Shown: positions 24,952-34,448, numbered from the stretch's first letter. The stretch: 64,000 nt of DNA from Mucilaginibacter lappiensis (GCF_900155965.1 NZ_FTMG01000013.1:122003-186002); one strand, 5' to 3'. Translations and numbers: made by a program. The notes: generated by a model not told the origin, from the letters alone.

Positions 24952-27120
24952 TTAATTTTTATGTATCTCCAGTTCGCTGATCAGGTTATCGGCATGGCCC
25001 AACTTATCCATACACCATAACACGTAGCGGATATCCACGCAAATGGTTCTTTTATATTTTTTGTCGAAAGCGATATCCCCGCTCATAGCTTCCCAGTTAC
25101 CATCAAACGCCAAACCAATCAATTCACCGTTACCATTTATAACCGGTGAACCGGAATTTCCGCCTGTAATATCATCATTAGTGATAAAACAAACCGGCAC
25201 AGTTCCATCAACAGCATACTGACCAAAATCCTTTTTCTTATAAGCATCAATTAGTGAAGATGGCAGATCAAATTCACTATCACCAGGCTTATACTTTTTC
25301 ATTACCTCATCCAAATTGGTGTTAATATTATAGTGCTTACCATCTTTCGAGGCATAATCCTGCACGTTGCCATAGCTTATACGCATAGTGGAGTTAGCAT
25401 CCGGATACATTAACCGGCCCTGGTTTTTCTCGAGTAAGGCTTTCAGGTATATCTTATCCAATTTTTCCTTTTGTTCCTCAAAGTCGCTCACCTTTGAACC
25501 AAAGGCATTACGAGCATAAGCACGGGGGCTCACCTGCCTGGCATATTGACAAGCCGGATCGTTACCCAATACTTCGATAGAGGGGTTTTTCATAAATTCT
25601 TTAAATTTATCCGGGTTGATCACGATGCTCTTACTCCAAAGTTCATCAGCAAATTTTGTAAATGATTCTTCAACGGTAGCCCCATTGTATTTCTTAACAA
25701 TATCTTCTATGAACTGTGGATGCTGATCTTTCGGAACACCTGCATAATAAGTAGCCATAATCTGCGCGAAGATCTTTTTATCGGCTATTTCGTTATAGTT
25801 ATTTACATAACTATCATTCACCTCTTTCAAATCTTTCTTGAGTTCTTCTACTGCTTTGGCGTCGTCCTTACGAGCCGCAAGGCTCCTCAAAATATTATAA
25901 GTAACGAGTGTATTATAAACAAAACCAGGGGCCAGCAAACCCTCTTCTACAAAGGTGCGGTGAATGGCATAAGGTTCATAGGCGGCATACAGTTTCTTAT
26001 AACTGTCCATTAAACCCGCATAAGCTGGCTTATCAGCTGCCCATTGCGTAAACTCAGCTTCCTCTTTCAGTTTTTGATCATAAATATCCAGCTGCTTTAG
26101 TTGCTCTGTTTGACCAATAAAATATTTCCAATAATTGGCTATCTCAGCATACTTTGATGACAGTTTGAGGCGGGTATCTATACTTTTGTTCATCTCCTCT
26201 TTCCAGGCTTTGAGGCGAATATCACGCAACTTCACGATTACCGGGTTGGTTTCTTCAGTAGCTAGCCTAACACCATTTGAAGTCAGAAACCTGTCTGTAT
26301 GACCTGGGTATCCATACACCATAGCAAAATCACCATTTTTAACGCCTTTGATAGATACCGGCAGGAATTTTTTAGGTACCAGCGGCACATTATCAGCTGA
26401 GTAAGTGGCCGGTTTACCATCTTTGCCACTATAAATTCTGAAAATAGAAAAATCGCCGGTATGCCTTGGCCATTCCCAGTTGTCGGTATCACCTCCAAAT
26501 TTACCAATGGATTGAGGGGGGGCGCCCACCAGGCGAACATCGTTATAGGTTTCATACAGGTACAGAAAATATTGATTGCCGTCAAAAAAATCTTTTACAG
26601 CACCCTCATAGCCCGTACTCTTGGTGGCATCAGCTATCAGCCGATTTTTAACCTCTTCCAGCTTTTCTCCACGGTTGGCTTCTGTAGCACCTTGTAAAGC
26701 GGCGGTTATCTGCGGAGTTACATCTTCCATTCTCACCAAAAACTGTACAAACAATCCTGGTATGGGTTTCTCCTCGGCATAACTTTTAGCATAAAAGCCA
26801 TTGTCCAAAATATCATTCTGTGGGGTTGAATTAGCAGATATAGCTTCATAACCGCAATGGTGATTGGTAAAAACCAGACCTTTATTAGATACCACTTCAC
26901 CCGTACAAAAACCGCCACCCAACGAAACAATGGCATCCTTAATACTGGCCTTATTAATATTATAAAGATCTTCTGGAGTTAGTTTAAAACCCTGCTTTTT
27001 CATCTGATCATAGTTTTTACCTATCAGCATAGGTATCCACATTCCCTCATCTGCCTTAGCTGCCTCCATAAAAATGAGTGGGAGCACCAACACGGCAACC
27101 ATTAATTTAAGTTTATTCAT
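24952..27120 (-). CDS. S46-family dipeptidyl-peptidase, DPP7-type
   Basis: A 722-residue periplasmic serine exopeptidase (signal peptide about 1-23). It has the N-terminal catalytic His motif FTNHHCGYEA (His87/88) and the nucleophile motif GGNSGSPV (Ser656). The substrate-selecting residue sits in LAFDGNW: here it is Gly674, as in DPP7, which prefers hydrophobic or neutral P1 residues, rather than the Arg of DPP11, which selects Asp/Glu. A large helical domain fills about residues 270-570. Family members release dipeptides from peptide N-termini for uptake in asaccharolytic and other Bacteroidota. It is separated by only 18 bases from the end of the upstream flavoprotein gene, so they may be co-transcribed. 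Confidence 0.93.
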   Translation of the reverse strand: MNKLKLMVAVLVLPLIFMEAAKADEGMWIPMLIGKNYDQMKKQGFKLTPEDLYNINKASIKDAIVSLGGGFCTGEVVSNKGLVFTNHHCGYEAISANSTPQNDILDNGFYAKSYAEEKPIPGLFVQFLVRMEDVTPQITAALQGATEANRGEKLEEVKNRLIADATKSTGYEGAVKDFFDGNQYFLYLYETYNDVRLVGAPPQSIGKFGGDTDNWEWPRHTGDFSIFRIYSGKDGKPATYSADNVPLVPKKFLPVSIKGVKNGDFAMVYGYPGHTDRFLTSNGVRLATEETNPVIVKLRDIRLKAWKEEMNKSIDTRLKLSSKYAEIANYWKYFIGQTEQLKQLDIYDQKLKEEAEFTQWAADKPAYAGLMDSYKKLYAAYEPYAIHRTFVEEGLLAPGFVYNTLVTYNILRSLAARKDDAKAVEELKKDLKEVNDSYVNNYNEIADKKIFAQIMATYYAGVPKDQHPQFIEDIVKKYNGATVEESFTKFADELWSKSIVINPDKFKEFMKNPSIEVLGNDPACQYARQVSPRAYARNAFGSKVSDFEEQKEKLDKIYLKALLEKNQGRLMYPDANSTMRISYGNVQDYASKDGKHYNINTNLDEVMKKYKPGDSEFDLPSSLIDAYKKKDFGQYAVDGTVPVCFITNDDITGGNSGSPVINGNGELIGLAFDGNWEAMSGDIAFDKKYKRTICVDIRYVLWCMDKLGHADNLISELEIHKN

Positions 27121-27138
27121 ACTATTGGTCTAAAATTT

Positions 27139-28053
27139 TCAAATATAGCTATTGTCTATTAAATCCTTATTGATAAACGCGCCTGCCGCTGTCCCCAATG
27201 CTACGGACATGGATACCGCACGCATAGGAGTAGTATTATCACCAGCCGCATAAACTCCTGGGATACTGGCACGACCGAAACCATCTACATTAATATAACC
27301 AGCATCTGTCAGCTCACATCCCAGTTTCTCGGGCAAGTCGCTATGCTGCACAAAAGCCGGCCGGTGATATAAAGCATTTATCAGATATATCTCATCATTT
27401 TCCAGTGATATACCTTTAAGTTGACCATTTTCATGAACAATTTCCCTGATCCTGTTTTCTTCAATATTAACATTGCGCGACTGAAGGTTTTTCACCTGCT
27501 CAACACTCAATGTTGATACTCCATTGGTAAAAAGTGTAAGATCTTTTGTCCAGTTGTTGATAAGTTTCACATACTCATATCCTACATCGCCGTTTCCTAA
27601 AATACCTGTTGGTTGCTGGCGCACTTCGTAGCCATGGCAATAAGGGCAATGTATTACAGAGATCCCCCAGCATTCGGCAAAACCTGATATATCAGGCATC
27701 ACATCCTTTATACCGGTAGCAAAAAGCAGTTTTTTGGCAATATACTTTTTGCCCGACAGCGTTTGTATGCGAAAACCATCTTCTTTGGCAATAGCTTCTA
27801 TTGCTGTATCAGCAATTAGCTTAACTGTGTCATACATCATGAGCTGTTCAAGAGCTATTTGGGTAATAGCTGCTGGCGTCTCGCCGTCGCGGGTTAAAAA
27901 ATTATGCGAATGTGGGGTTTGCTGATTGCATGGTCTCCCTGAATCAATCACTAAAACCTTGCGTAAAGCGCGTCCCAAAGAGGTTGCAGCCGACAGTCCG
28001 GCATAACTGCCTCCAATAATTATTACCTCAAAATCTGTTTCGAAACTATTCAT
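27139..28053 (-). CDS. Thioredoxin-reductase-like FAD/NAD(P)-dependent oxidoreductase
   Basis: A 304-residue flavoprotein. It has an N-terminal FAD-binding Rossmann motif (VIIIGGSYAGLSAA), a redox-active CPYC motif (HCPYCHGYEVR), an NADP region (GILGNGDVGYEYV) and a C-terminal FAD motif (GVYAAGDNTTPMRAV). The active-site CPYCHGYE differs from the CATC of classical thioredoxin reductases and marks a sister group of small-molecule or protein disulfide oxidoreductases. The ATG at 28053 leaves the usual short N-terminus; 28062 and 28068 are alternatives. A perfect Fur-type dyad lies 50 bases upstream, so metal-dependent control is likely. The physiological electron acceptor is not known. Confidence 0.85.
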   Translation of the reverse strand: MNSFETDFEVIIIGGSYAGLSAATSLGRALRKVLVIDSGRPCNQQTPHSHNFLTRDGETPAAITQIALEQLMMYDTVKLIADTAIEAIAKEDGFRIQTLSGKKYIAKKLLFATGIKDVMPDISGFAECWGISVIHCPYCHGYEVRQQPTGILGNGDVGYEYVKLINNWTKDLTLFTNGVSTLSVEQVKNLQSRNVNIEENRIREIVHENGQLKGISLENDEIYLINALYHRPAFVQHSDLPEKLGCELTDAGYINVDGFGRASIPGVYAAGDNTTPMRAVSMSVALGTAAGAFINKDLIDNSYI

Positions 28054-28102
28054 CACTTTCATCTTCATTATTGTGGGTTGAAAGTTAATGAAGAATAAAT
28101 TA

Positions 28103-28123
28103 AAATGCAACTTAATTGCATTT
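28103..28123. promoter_or_regulatory. Perfect dyad operator, same type as at 23015-23035
   Basis: AAATGCAA (28103-28110) and TTGCATTT (28116-28123) are exact reverse complements with a 5-base spacer. The site is upstream of the flavoprotein gene on the minus strand and 5 kb from its sister site, pointing to one regulator for both genes. The TGCAAnT-n-AnTTGCA core resembles a Fur-superfamily site. Confidence 0.6.
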
Positions 28124-28203
28124 AATGGCAATATTAAGAACTGATAATGAGTTGATAATCATAAAATCACCAACCCGTTATGGTTATTCTTTATAGTATA
28201 TTT

Positions 28204-30798
28204 TTACTTAACGGCTAGCGTAAGTGTGGTATAATAAAACCCGCCGATAGCCGGACCTCCCAAAAATGAATTATAATATTTGTTGGTTAAGTTAGTAGCA
28301 CCAATTTTGAGATTAAGTCCGGTTTTTAAAAAATCGTAATTCACCTGTGCATCTATAGTTCCATAATGATCAACATTGCCATTCACTAAAAATGATTGCC
28401 AGTAAAAACCGCTTTGCCATTTATAGCTGGCATTAAAACCAAAATTGCCAATAACCCGGTTACCGCCAAAAGAAAAATTGGTGATCCACTGCGGTGTATT
28501 AAAACCATCTTCCAACGCGTCCTCATTAGCGGTACGCTGTAGTTTGGCATAGGACACATTGCCTGTTAATACATAATTTTGAAATAATTTATAGGATAAG
28601 CCTAAACTGCCGCCAATGTTATATACCGTACTTTGGGAGTTTGTCCACGCACGGTAGCGGGCCTGTTTGTTTTTATCATTCAGGTAGTAAGGTATCGAGT
28701 CGGTTTTTTGAGTATTGGGGACATTGATCTCTACCTGGCCTATGAAATTATTATATTTATTGTAATAAAAATCGGCATCGACACTGAGCTGACCATCAAA
28801 AAGTATTGATTTATAACCCGCTTCAAAAGAGTTAATATGCTCGGGCTGCAAATAGGTATACTGGTTCTTTTTAAGCAAGCCCTTTTCTTTTTCAATTGCC
28901 GCATTGGTATTGATACCACTATTAAAGTCATTTTTCACAGCCGCTTGAAATGCGTCGATAGAGGTGCGCAGGTACGAATTTTCAAATATACCATTTGATA
29001 CTACCCTTAAACCTCCTATACGCTTAACACCACCGCTATTTACATTAGAGAAAGCTTCGAAGATACTCGGAAAGCGATAACCACTCTGAAAAGATACCCG
29101 AAAGTTTTGCTCAACCACAGGCGAATAGACCGCGGTAAAACGAGGATTTAGCTTCAAGTCAAAATAATCATTTCTGTCTGCTCGCAACGTGGCCGATAGT
29201 TTCAATTCCCGATCAAAAAACTCTTTGGCTACTTGCACAAAGCCCCCAGTCTTACTATAATCAATGTTACTATATTCTTTACCTGGCACATAATTAATAA
29301 AGTAATTACCATCTGGGTGAATAATATATGTGCGGTGATCAAAACCAGCCAGGAGATCAAGTCCGGTCTCTTTTTGAAAAGTTGAAGATATGGCATTGGA
29401 GATATTTACTTGCCCCTCTACATGAAACAAATCATCCTTTACTTGTAGGGCTGCGCCAACATCCCAATTGTTGATATCGGCCAATTTATCCAGTGTGTTC
29501 TTAAATGCGGCTGTTCCGGGTTGGTATCTACCTGCATCAGCCAATTGCCGGGCTTGTTGCAAGGCCTGGGGAACGGTAGCTCCCGACGCCGTAGCCGAAT
29601 TAAACCCTTTGGTAAAATCAGCATACCAGGTGTTATCATTTTTAAAGTTCCTGTCTATATTTTCACCGGCTGAGCGAAGGTTGTATGATTTCCCAGTGTT
29701 CTCGCTTGTCCAGTAACCGCGTACCTGGTAAATGTTATTTTTGATCTCTAAAGCGTGTTGCTGCAAAATATAACCCGACAGCCGGAACCGATTGGCGCGC
29801 TGGTAAATATTATCCAGATCAGCAAAGCGATAGGTATAGTTGATGCGGGTATTATCATTTAGTTTATAAGCTAAACCCACATCTACCTTAACATTATGCA
29901 GATTATAACTGGTCACATCTTTTTCGGCATAACCGGTACGAGCTATGGAATATTGCTTACCTCCTAAGGTAACCGTTTTACGGTCTGATGACTCATTACC
30001 ATAACCGTTTACCGGATCGTACCCCGGATTATCGGGGCCTCCCCCTATTCCCAGTTTAGCGTTAGCAGCTGCATTTAAATCGGCTGTATTATCGGCTATC
30101 CAATCATAGCCAGTGGTATAGGTACCGTTCAATTTAAAAGCGAACTTTTTCGACAATGCTTTGGCTATCCGAAAACTGGTTTCGGAAAATAAATGCGCCG
30201 AGGTTTCTTTATCACCTACGTGGTTAACTCCTGTTTTTTGCTGGATGCTGACGCCCTGAGTAGTAAAAGGATCTTTCGTAATAAAATTGGCCAAACCATT
30301 AATGGCATTCAAACCATATAAGGCAGATGCTGTACCTGGGATGATCTCCACACTCTCAATATCCAGATCGCTCGGCCCTAAAGCATTACCAATAGGTGCC
30401 CCGATATGTGGCGCCTGATTATCCACACCATCAACTAATTGCGTAAAACGCACATTAGTAGTATTGGCAAAACCCCGCGTATTAATAATACGGAAACCCA
30501 GACTGGGTGTTATCAGCTGTACCCCTTTTACATTTTCCAACGCATCAAAAAATGACGGAGCTGCCGAACGCCGGAAGTCAGCCGCTGTTATTTTTTCAAT
30601 ACTTACGGGTGATCGTAAAATGCTTTCGCTGATACGCGAAGCCGAAACTACAACTTCATTAAGCTGTTGTTTTTTTATTTGCGTAGTGTCGTTTTTAATT
30701 GATGTGGTATCCCGTTTGAGTATTTTTTTACTGTTCTGAGCATAAAGCATGTTGCCAGAAAGCAACAATAGTGTTAGGGGTAAATACTTTTTGTGCAT
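28204..30798 (-). CDS. TonB-dependent outer-membrane receptor
   Basis: An 864-residue receptor (signal peptide about 1-20) without the STN or CarboxypepD_reg domain of the SusC group. A TonB-box region (LNEVVVSASRISES) is followed by a plug (about 60-185, SPVSIEKITAADFRR, FRIINTRGFANTTNVRFTQLVDGVDNQAP, GTASALYGLNAINGLANFITKDPF) and a barrel ending in FYYTTLTLAVK. This is the class that imports siderophores, vitamin B12 or metal chelates. The ligand cannot be told from sequence. No Fur-type dyad was seen before its start, but the adjacent metal-type operator makes a metal cargo possible. The gene may be co-transcribed with the flavoprotein gene. Confidence 0.9.
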   Translation of the reverse strand: MHKKYLPLTLLLLSGNMLYAQNSKKILKRDTTSIKNDTTQIKKQQLNEVVVSASRISESILRSPVSIEKITAADFRRSAAPSFFDALENVKGVQLITPSLGFRIINTRGFANTTNVRFTQLVDGVDNQAPHIGAPIGNALGPSDLDIESVEIIPGTASALYGLNAINGLANFITKDPFTTQGVSIQQKTGVNHVGDKETSAHLFSETSFRIAKALSKKFAFKLNGTYTTGYDWIADNTADLNAAANAKLGIGGGPDNPGYDPVNGYGNESSDRKTVTLGGKQYSIARTGYAEKDVTSYNLHNVKVDVGLAYKLNDNTRINYTYRFADLDNIYQRANRFRLSGYILQQHALEIKNNIYQVRGYWTSENTGKSYNLRSAGENIDRNFKNDNTWYADFTKGFNSATASGATVPQALQQARQLADAGRYQPGTAAFKNTLDKLADINNWDVGAALQVKDDLFHVEGQVNISNAISSTFQKETGLDLLAGFDHRTYIIHPDGNYFINYVPGKEYSNIDYSKTGGFVQVAKEFFDRELKLSATLRADRNDYFDLKLNPRFTAVYSPVVEQNFRVSFQSGYRFPSIFEAFSNVNSGGVKRIGGLRVVSNGIFENSYLRTSIDAFQAAVKNDFNSGINTNAAIEKEKGLLKKNQYTYLQPEHINSFEAGYKSILFDGQLSVDADFYYNKYNNFIGQVEINVPNTQKTDSIPYYLNDKNKQARYRAWTNSQSTVYNIGGSLGLSYKLFQNYVLTGNVSYAKLQRTANEDALEDGFNTPQWITNFSFGGNRVIGNFGFNASYKWQSGFYWQSFLVNGNVDHYGTIDAQVNYDFLKTGLNLKIGATNLTNKYYNSFLGGPAIGGFYYTTLTLAVK

Positions 30799-30854
30799 GG
30801 GTAGTTGTAAGGATATACTAATTTCGATATGTTTTTATTTATATAACGATATTC

Positions 30855-30894
30855 AAACAATAACCAATTCCTTTTATTGAATTGGTTATTGTTT
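30855..30894. terminator. Hairpin, possible terminator of the sugar operon
   Basis: AAACAATAACCAATTC pairs perfectly with GAATTGGTTATTGTTT around an 8-base loop. It lies downstream of the minus-strand MFS gene; the stem is AT-rich, so its strength is uncertain. Confidence 0.4.
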
Positions 30895-30911
30895 TCCTGA
30901 TAAATATATTA

Positions 30912-30965
30912 TTATTATAAAGTTTAATATTATACTCAAAGAATAAATATTAAACTTTATAATAA
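30912..30965. repeat. Long AT-rich perfect inverted repeat
   Basis: The 20-base arms (core ATAAAGTTTAATATT and its complement) flank a 14-base loop. It could be an extended operator or a cruciform-forming element between the MFS gene and the TonB receptor gene. Confidence 0.6.
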
Positions 30966-31109
30966 ATAATCACCTATTTACCGGCTTAGTCGTTTATAAA
31001 TAGCAAACCTTACAAACTTTCTGATTTTTTTCAGGATAAAGGGCACTACCTGTCAAAACGGTAACAGAACATTGATTTCTATTATAATACCCGGAAGGAA
31101 GTGGGGGCT

Positions 31110-32558
31110 TTATTTACCAGAGCTTGGCTTTTGAGTATTTTGAATGTAGACTTGTTTCCAGTAAGCTTCGATATTTTCCAATGAACGGCCCTTGGTTTCG
31201 GGGATGAGTTTAAAAGTAAGCCACAATGCTGGCGAGCAGCAGAGTGCGAATAGCCAAAACGTCCAGGATGATCCCAGACCTTCCAGCATAACAGGTGTTA
31301 GCTGTCCTACTAAAAAATTACCTATCCACAATGACAACGTAGCCAAAGCCATGGCCTTTCCCCTAATAGCATTAGGAAATATTTCGCCTACAACCACCCA
31401 GCAAACCGGCCCGAAAGAGAATGCGAAACAAGATATAAAGGTGAGTATAAAGATCAATATCCATGGCCCGGTAGTTATTCCGAATGCGAACAAAACCCCG
31501 ATGATAAGCAATGATATAACCGCACCACCAATGCCCGCAAATAATAAAGGCCTGCGTCCCCATATATCAATGGTAAAAATAGCTACGAAAGTAAATACTA
31601 CGTTAACTAGGCCTATAGTTACCTGGCCGCCAAGTGCATTGTTAAGCGTGAAACCCGCCTGCTCCAAAATTCTGGGGCCATAATAAATAACCGCATTTAT
31701 ACCGCATACTTGCGACAGGAAGGGTAACAATAAGCCTATCCACAAAGCTTTACGGTAAACCGGGGTGAATAGCTCCTTAATGGAACCATCATCATTATCC
31801 CTATCCAGTGTTTTAAAGGCATCCATTTCCTTCTGTACAGCCTCAGCACCATCAATTTTAGTGAGTATCGTCTTTGCTTTTTGTTCCTGCCCTTTTAACA
31901 ACAGCCACCGTGGCGATTCGGGCACTACAAAGAGGCAGATCAAAAATATAGCTGCAGGCAATGCGCCCAATCCCAGCATGCCCCGCCAAACCTCGGTTGA
32001 GAATATTTTGTTGATCCCAGCATTGTTAAACGTATCTGTTATATGGCTTGCCAAATAAGCGTTCGAAAAATAAGCCAGCACAATGCCAATAGTTAAAGCG
32101 AGTTGATATAATGATACCATCATTCCCCGGAAGCGTGAGGGCGAGAATTCAGAAATGTATAGCGGCGATACCATAGAGGCTACACCAATACCCAAACCGC
32201 CAATTAAGCGAAACACAATTAAAACAGTAAATGAGTTTGACAGCATACAGCCCAAAGCAGATACCAGGAAAAGCACAGCCGAAATGATCAACACGATTTT
32301 ACGGCCGTATTTGTCACTCAGTTTGCCGGAAAGACTAACACCTATAATACAACCTAACAAAGCACAGCTTACAAACCAACCTTCGCTAACCGCATTTAAG
32401 CCAAAGTCATGTTTAACCAGGCTTACTGTCCCCGAAATTACGGCAGTATCAAAACCAAATAAAAATCCGCCGAGAGCAGCCACAAGACACACCAGGTAAA
32501 GATATATTCTGCTCGGTTTTGCGGTTGTATTATTTTCGGGAACGATTACTCTGCTCAT
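31110..32558 (-). CDS. MFS sugar porter (XylE/GLUT-like)
   Basis: A 482-residue membrane protein with 12 predicted helices. Sugar porter signatures are present: GFLFGFDTAVISG in helix 1, GKLSDKYGRK between helices 2 and 3, RLIGGLGIGVASMVSPLYISEFSP, a central PESPRWLLLKGQ, GINAVIYYGPRIL in helix 7, DIWGRRPLL, and the final PETKGRSLE. It is likely a proton-coupled monosaccharide importer. It overlaps the upstream isomerase gene by 4 bases (ATGA), so the two are translated together under the divergent GntR regulator. The specific sugar is unknown; mannose or a related hexose is suggested by its partner. Confidence 0.93.
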   Translation of the reverse strand: MSRVIVPENNTTAKPSRIYLYLVCLVAALGGFLFGFDTAVISGTVSLVKHDFGLNAVSEGWFVSCALLGCIIGVSLSGKLSDKYGRKIVLIISAVLFLVSALGCMLSNSFTVLIVFRLIGGLGIGVASMVSPLYISEFSPSRFRGMMVSLYQLALTIGIVLAYFSNAYLASHITDTFNNAGINKIFSTEVWRGMLGLGALPAAIFLICLFVVPESPRWLLLKGQEQKAKTILTKIDGAEAVQKEMDAFKTLDRDNDDGSIKELFTPVYRKALWIGLLLPFLSQVCGINAVIYYGPRILEQAGFTLNNALGGQVTIGLVNVVFTFVAIFTIDIWGRRPLLFAGIGGAVISLLIIGVLFAFGITTGPWILIFILTFISCFAFSFGPVCWVVVGEIFPNAIRGKAMALATLSLWIGNFLVGQLTPVMLEGLGSSWTFWLFALCCSPALWLTFKLIPETKGRSLENIEAYWKQVYIQNTQKPSSGK

Positions 32559-34360
32559 TTTAAAAAGGCTTTGATCACTTTTGCACGGTTTTTACCCAGG
32601 TTGGTTAATGTATAAGATTCTGCCGCTGCTGGTACAACAAAAGTTTCGGCATAGGCAAAAGTTTGTTCGGTTCCATTAGCTATTTTTATGGTAATGGCCG
32701 ATCCTTCAACCAACATCATTACGTGGCACTGATTATGGGTTTCAACCAAGATCTCTTTGTCAAACTCCATCCGGTGTACATCATAAAAATGTTCCTGGTG
32801 GGTTGGTACATGAATCAATTGCCAACCTTCGCCCTCTTGTATAACCTCTTGTTTTGAAATAAGCTCTGCATGAACTTTTTCACCCTTCCGATCAAAATTA
32901 AGGTTATTAAAGGCGTGCTCAATATTGATGGGACGGGGGTTACCATCAAGGTCGAGCCTTAACCAATCATACATTTTAAAGGTGAAAATATAAGGCGTGG
33001 CACTGATCTCGAGCACCAGGTTGTTAGCTCCCGCACTATGCACGGTACCATTCGGAATCAGGAACAAATCGTGTTTTTTAGCTACATGGGCCTGAACATA
33101 ATTCGTGATCTCTACTTCTTTGTTATCACGCTGACTGGCCTCCAATACCAACCTAAATTCTTCGGGTTGAATATTTTCCTGGAAGCCAAGATAAACTTCT
33201 GCCTTATCCTTGCAATCCAGTATATAATAGGTTTCGTCCTGGGTTATGGTTTCACCAAAGTTATCCTGTATATATTCTAGCGAAGGATGACATTGGATAG
33301 ATAAGTTGCCTCCATCATAAGTATCCAAAAAATCGAACCGGATAGGAAACTCGTCACCAAATCTTTGCGCATGAACACCCAGCACTTCCTGTTGATTATT
33401 AAACATCAGAAAATCAAAGGACACCTCTAGCAAATAACCACCGCTTTCAAACACCAACCCATTCTCAGGCACAATCAGCTCAAAAGACCAAGCGTAGTTA
33501 ACCACATCTTTATTGATCTTTTCGATGTGTTCACGTATCCAATGTCCCCCCCATGCCCCTGGCTCAAACCAGGGTCTAACCCTGATAACCGATTGGCTAA
33601 GGTTATTCAGACCGTCCACAAGATCGGTTTTGTGCATCCAGTTAATATCATCGGGCCATTGTCCGTCGGCAATAATGCTTATTTGATCAAGTATTTGCTT
33701 TTTTTGGTTGTTTAATAAAACCCAATCAACAAAATAAAAGCGTTTATACATGTAAAACGCCTCATTAGCTTCGGCAGCACCCAAGTTGGTTATAGCTCCC
33801 GCCCGCATCCTGAATTGCAATTCATTTTTGGGCAGATCTATATAAATTATCGGTGCATCCCAGTCAATCAATGTCGCTCCTATACCCATCACTATATTAA
33901 TGTCTACTGCCTCACTTGGAAATTGCTCCTTCAAGCTATTCAACTCATATAAATCGTGAAGAGAAAGGGTACATTTGGTTCCCCAAACAGCATCGCGGGT
34001 ACCCATAAATGGCTCTACCAAAGTTTCCACTTCTTCCTCGGGCTTTAAATATGCTGAAGTTTTTACCCAGTTAACCGTTAATCCATCTGCTATAAAACAC
34101 TCATTCAGTGATTCCTTGATTACATTCCACAAAACCCCGGCGTAGCCATCAATGATCACCGTTTTTTTTTCGATGATGTATTGAGCCAATGAATGATATC
34201 CGTTAAGAATCTTTCCTCCTCCTAATGAACATACTGGGTAAATATTATATCCATCTTGTTCTATATTATTATTTAATCTTACAGGCATTAAAAACTGCGA
34301 AGTTTTTCGAAACTGTTCGTAGCTGGTTTTGTTCAATTCAGAGGTTAGATTGGAGTTCAT
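32555..34360 (-). CDS. Large phosphomannose-isomerase-like protein with extra N-terminal domain
   Basis: A 601-residue protein, roughly twice the length of short type I mannose-6-phosphate isomerases. Residues about 240-600 match the cupin isomerase fold: EPGAWGGHWIREHI (the WGG segment), LSIQCHPSLEYIQDNFG with the Gln-x-His zinc ligands, ETYYILDCKDKAEVYLGF, FLIPNGTVHSAGANNLVLEIS with a further His, and a C-terminal cupin with FVVPAAAESY. The N-terminal 230 residues form a separate alpha/beta region with VIIDGYAGVLWNVIKESLNE that resembles a nucleotide- or sugar-phosphate-binding fold but lacks a motif I can name. The fusion and the MFS partner suggest sugar uptake followed by isomerisation. 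Confidence 0.8.
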   Translation of the reverse strand: MNSNLTSELNKTSYEQFRKTSQFLMPVRLNNNIEQDGYNIYPVCSLGGGKILNGYHSLAQYIIEKKTVIIDGYAGVLWNVIKESLNECFIADGLTVNWVKTSAYLKPEEEVETLVEPFMGTRDAVWGTKCTLSLHDLYELNSLKEQFPSEAVDINIVMGIGATLIDWDAPIIYIDLPKNELQFRMRAGAITNLGAAEANEAFYMYKRFYFVDWVLLNNQKKQILDQISIIADGQWPDDINWMHKTDLVDGLNNLSQSVIRVRPWFEPGAWGGHWIREHIEKINKDVVNYAWSFELIVPENGLVFESGGYLLEVSFDFLMFNNQQEVLGVHAQRFGDEFPIRFDFLDTYDGGNLSIQCHPSLEYIQDNFGETITQDETYYILDCKDKAEVYLGFQENIQPEEFRLVLEASQRDNKEVEITNYVQAHVAKKHDLFLIPNGTVHSAGANNLVLEISATPYIFTFKMYDWLRLDLDGNPRPINIEHAFNNLNFDRKGEKVHAELISKQEVIQEGEGWQLIHVPTHQEHFYDVHRMEFDKEILVETHNQCHVMMLVEGSAITIKIANGTEQTFAYAETFVVPAAAESYTLTNLGKNRAKVIKAFLK

Positions 34361-34375
34361 TTATTTGTAATAATG

Positions 34376-34385
34376 TATGTACATA
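34376..34385. promoter_or_regulatory. Candidate GntR operator, proximal site
   Basis: The palindrome TATGTACATA lies 15 bases upstream of the isomerase start, between two divergent transcription units. TATGTACA recurs at 34461-34468. GntR/UTRA regulators typically bind such TGTAnACA-like dyads near their own gene. Confidence 0.45.
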
Positions 34386-34448
34386 TTTATTTATGCAGAT
34401 AAAAGTCCTGCAGGATATTTCTATAAATAAATATTCATAATTAATTGG

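Larger units (their letters stand above)
30799..31109. other. 311-base gene-free stretch with two long perfect inverted repeats
   Basis: It contains a 16-base perfect stem at 30855-30894 and a 20-base perfect stem at 30912-30965, both AT-rich. No ORF is present. The stretch must hold the TonB receptor promoter and the end of the sugar operon. Confidence 0.7.
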
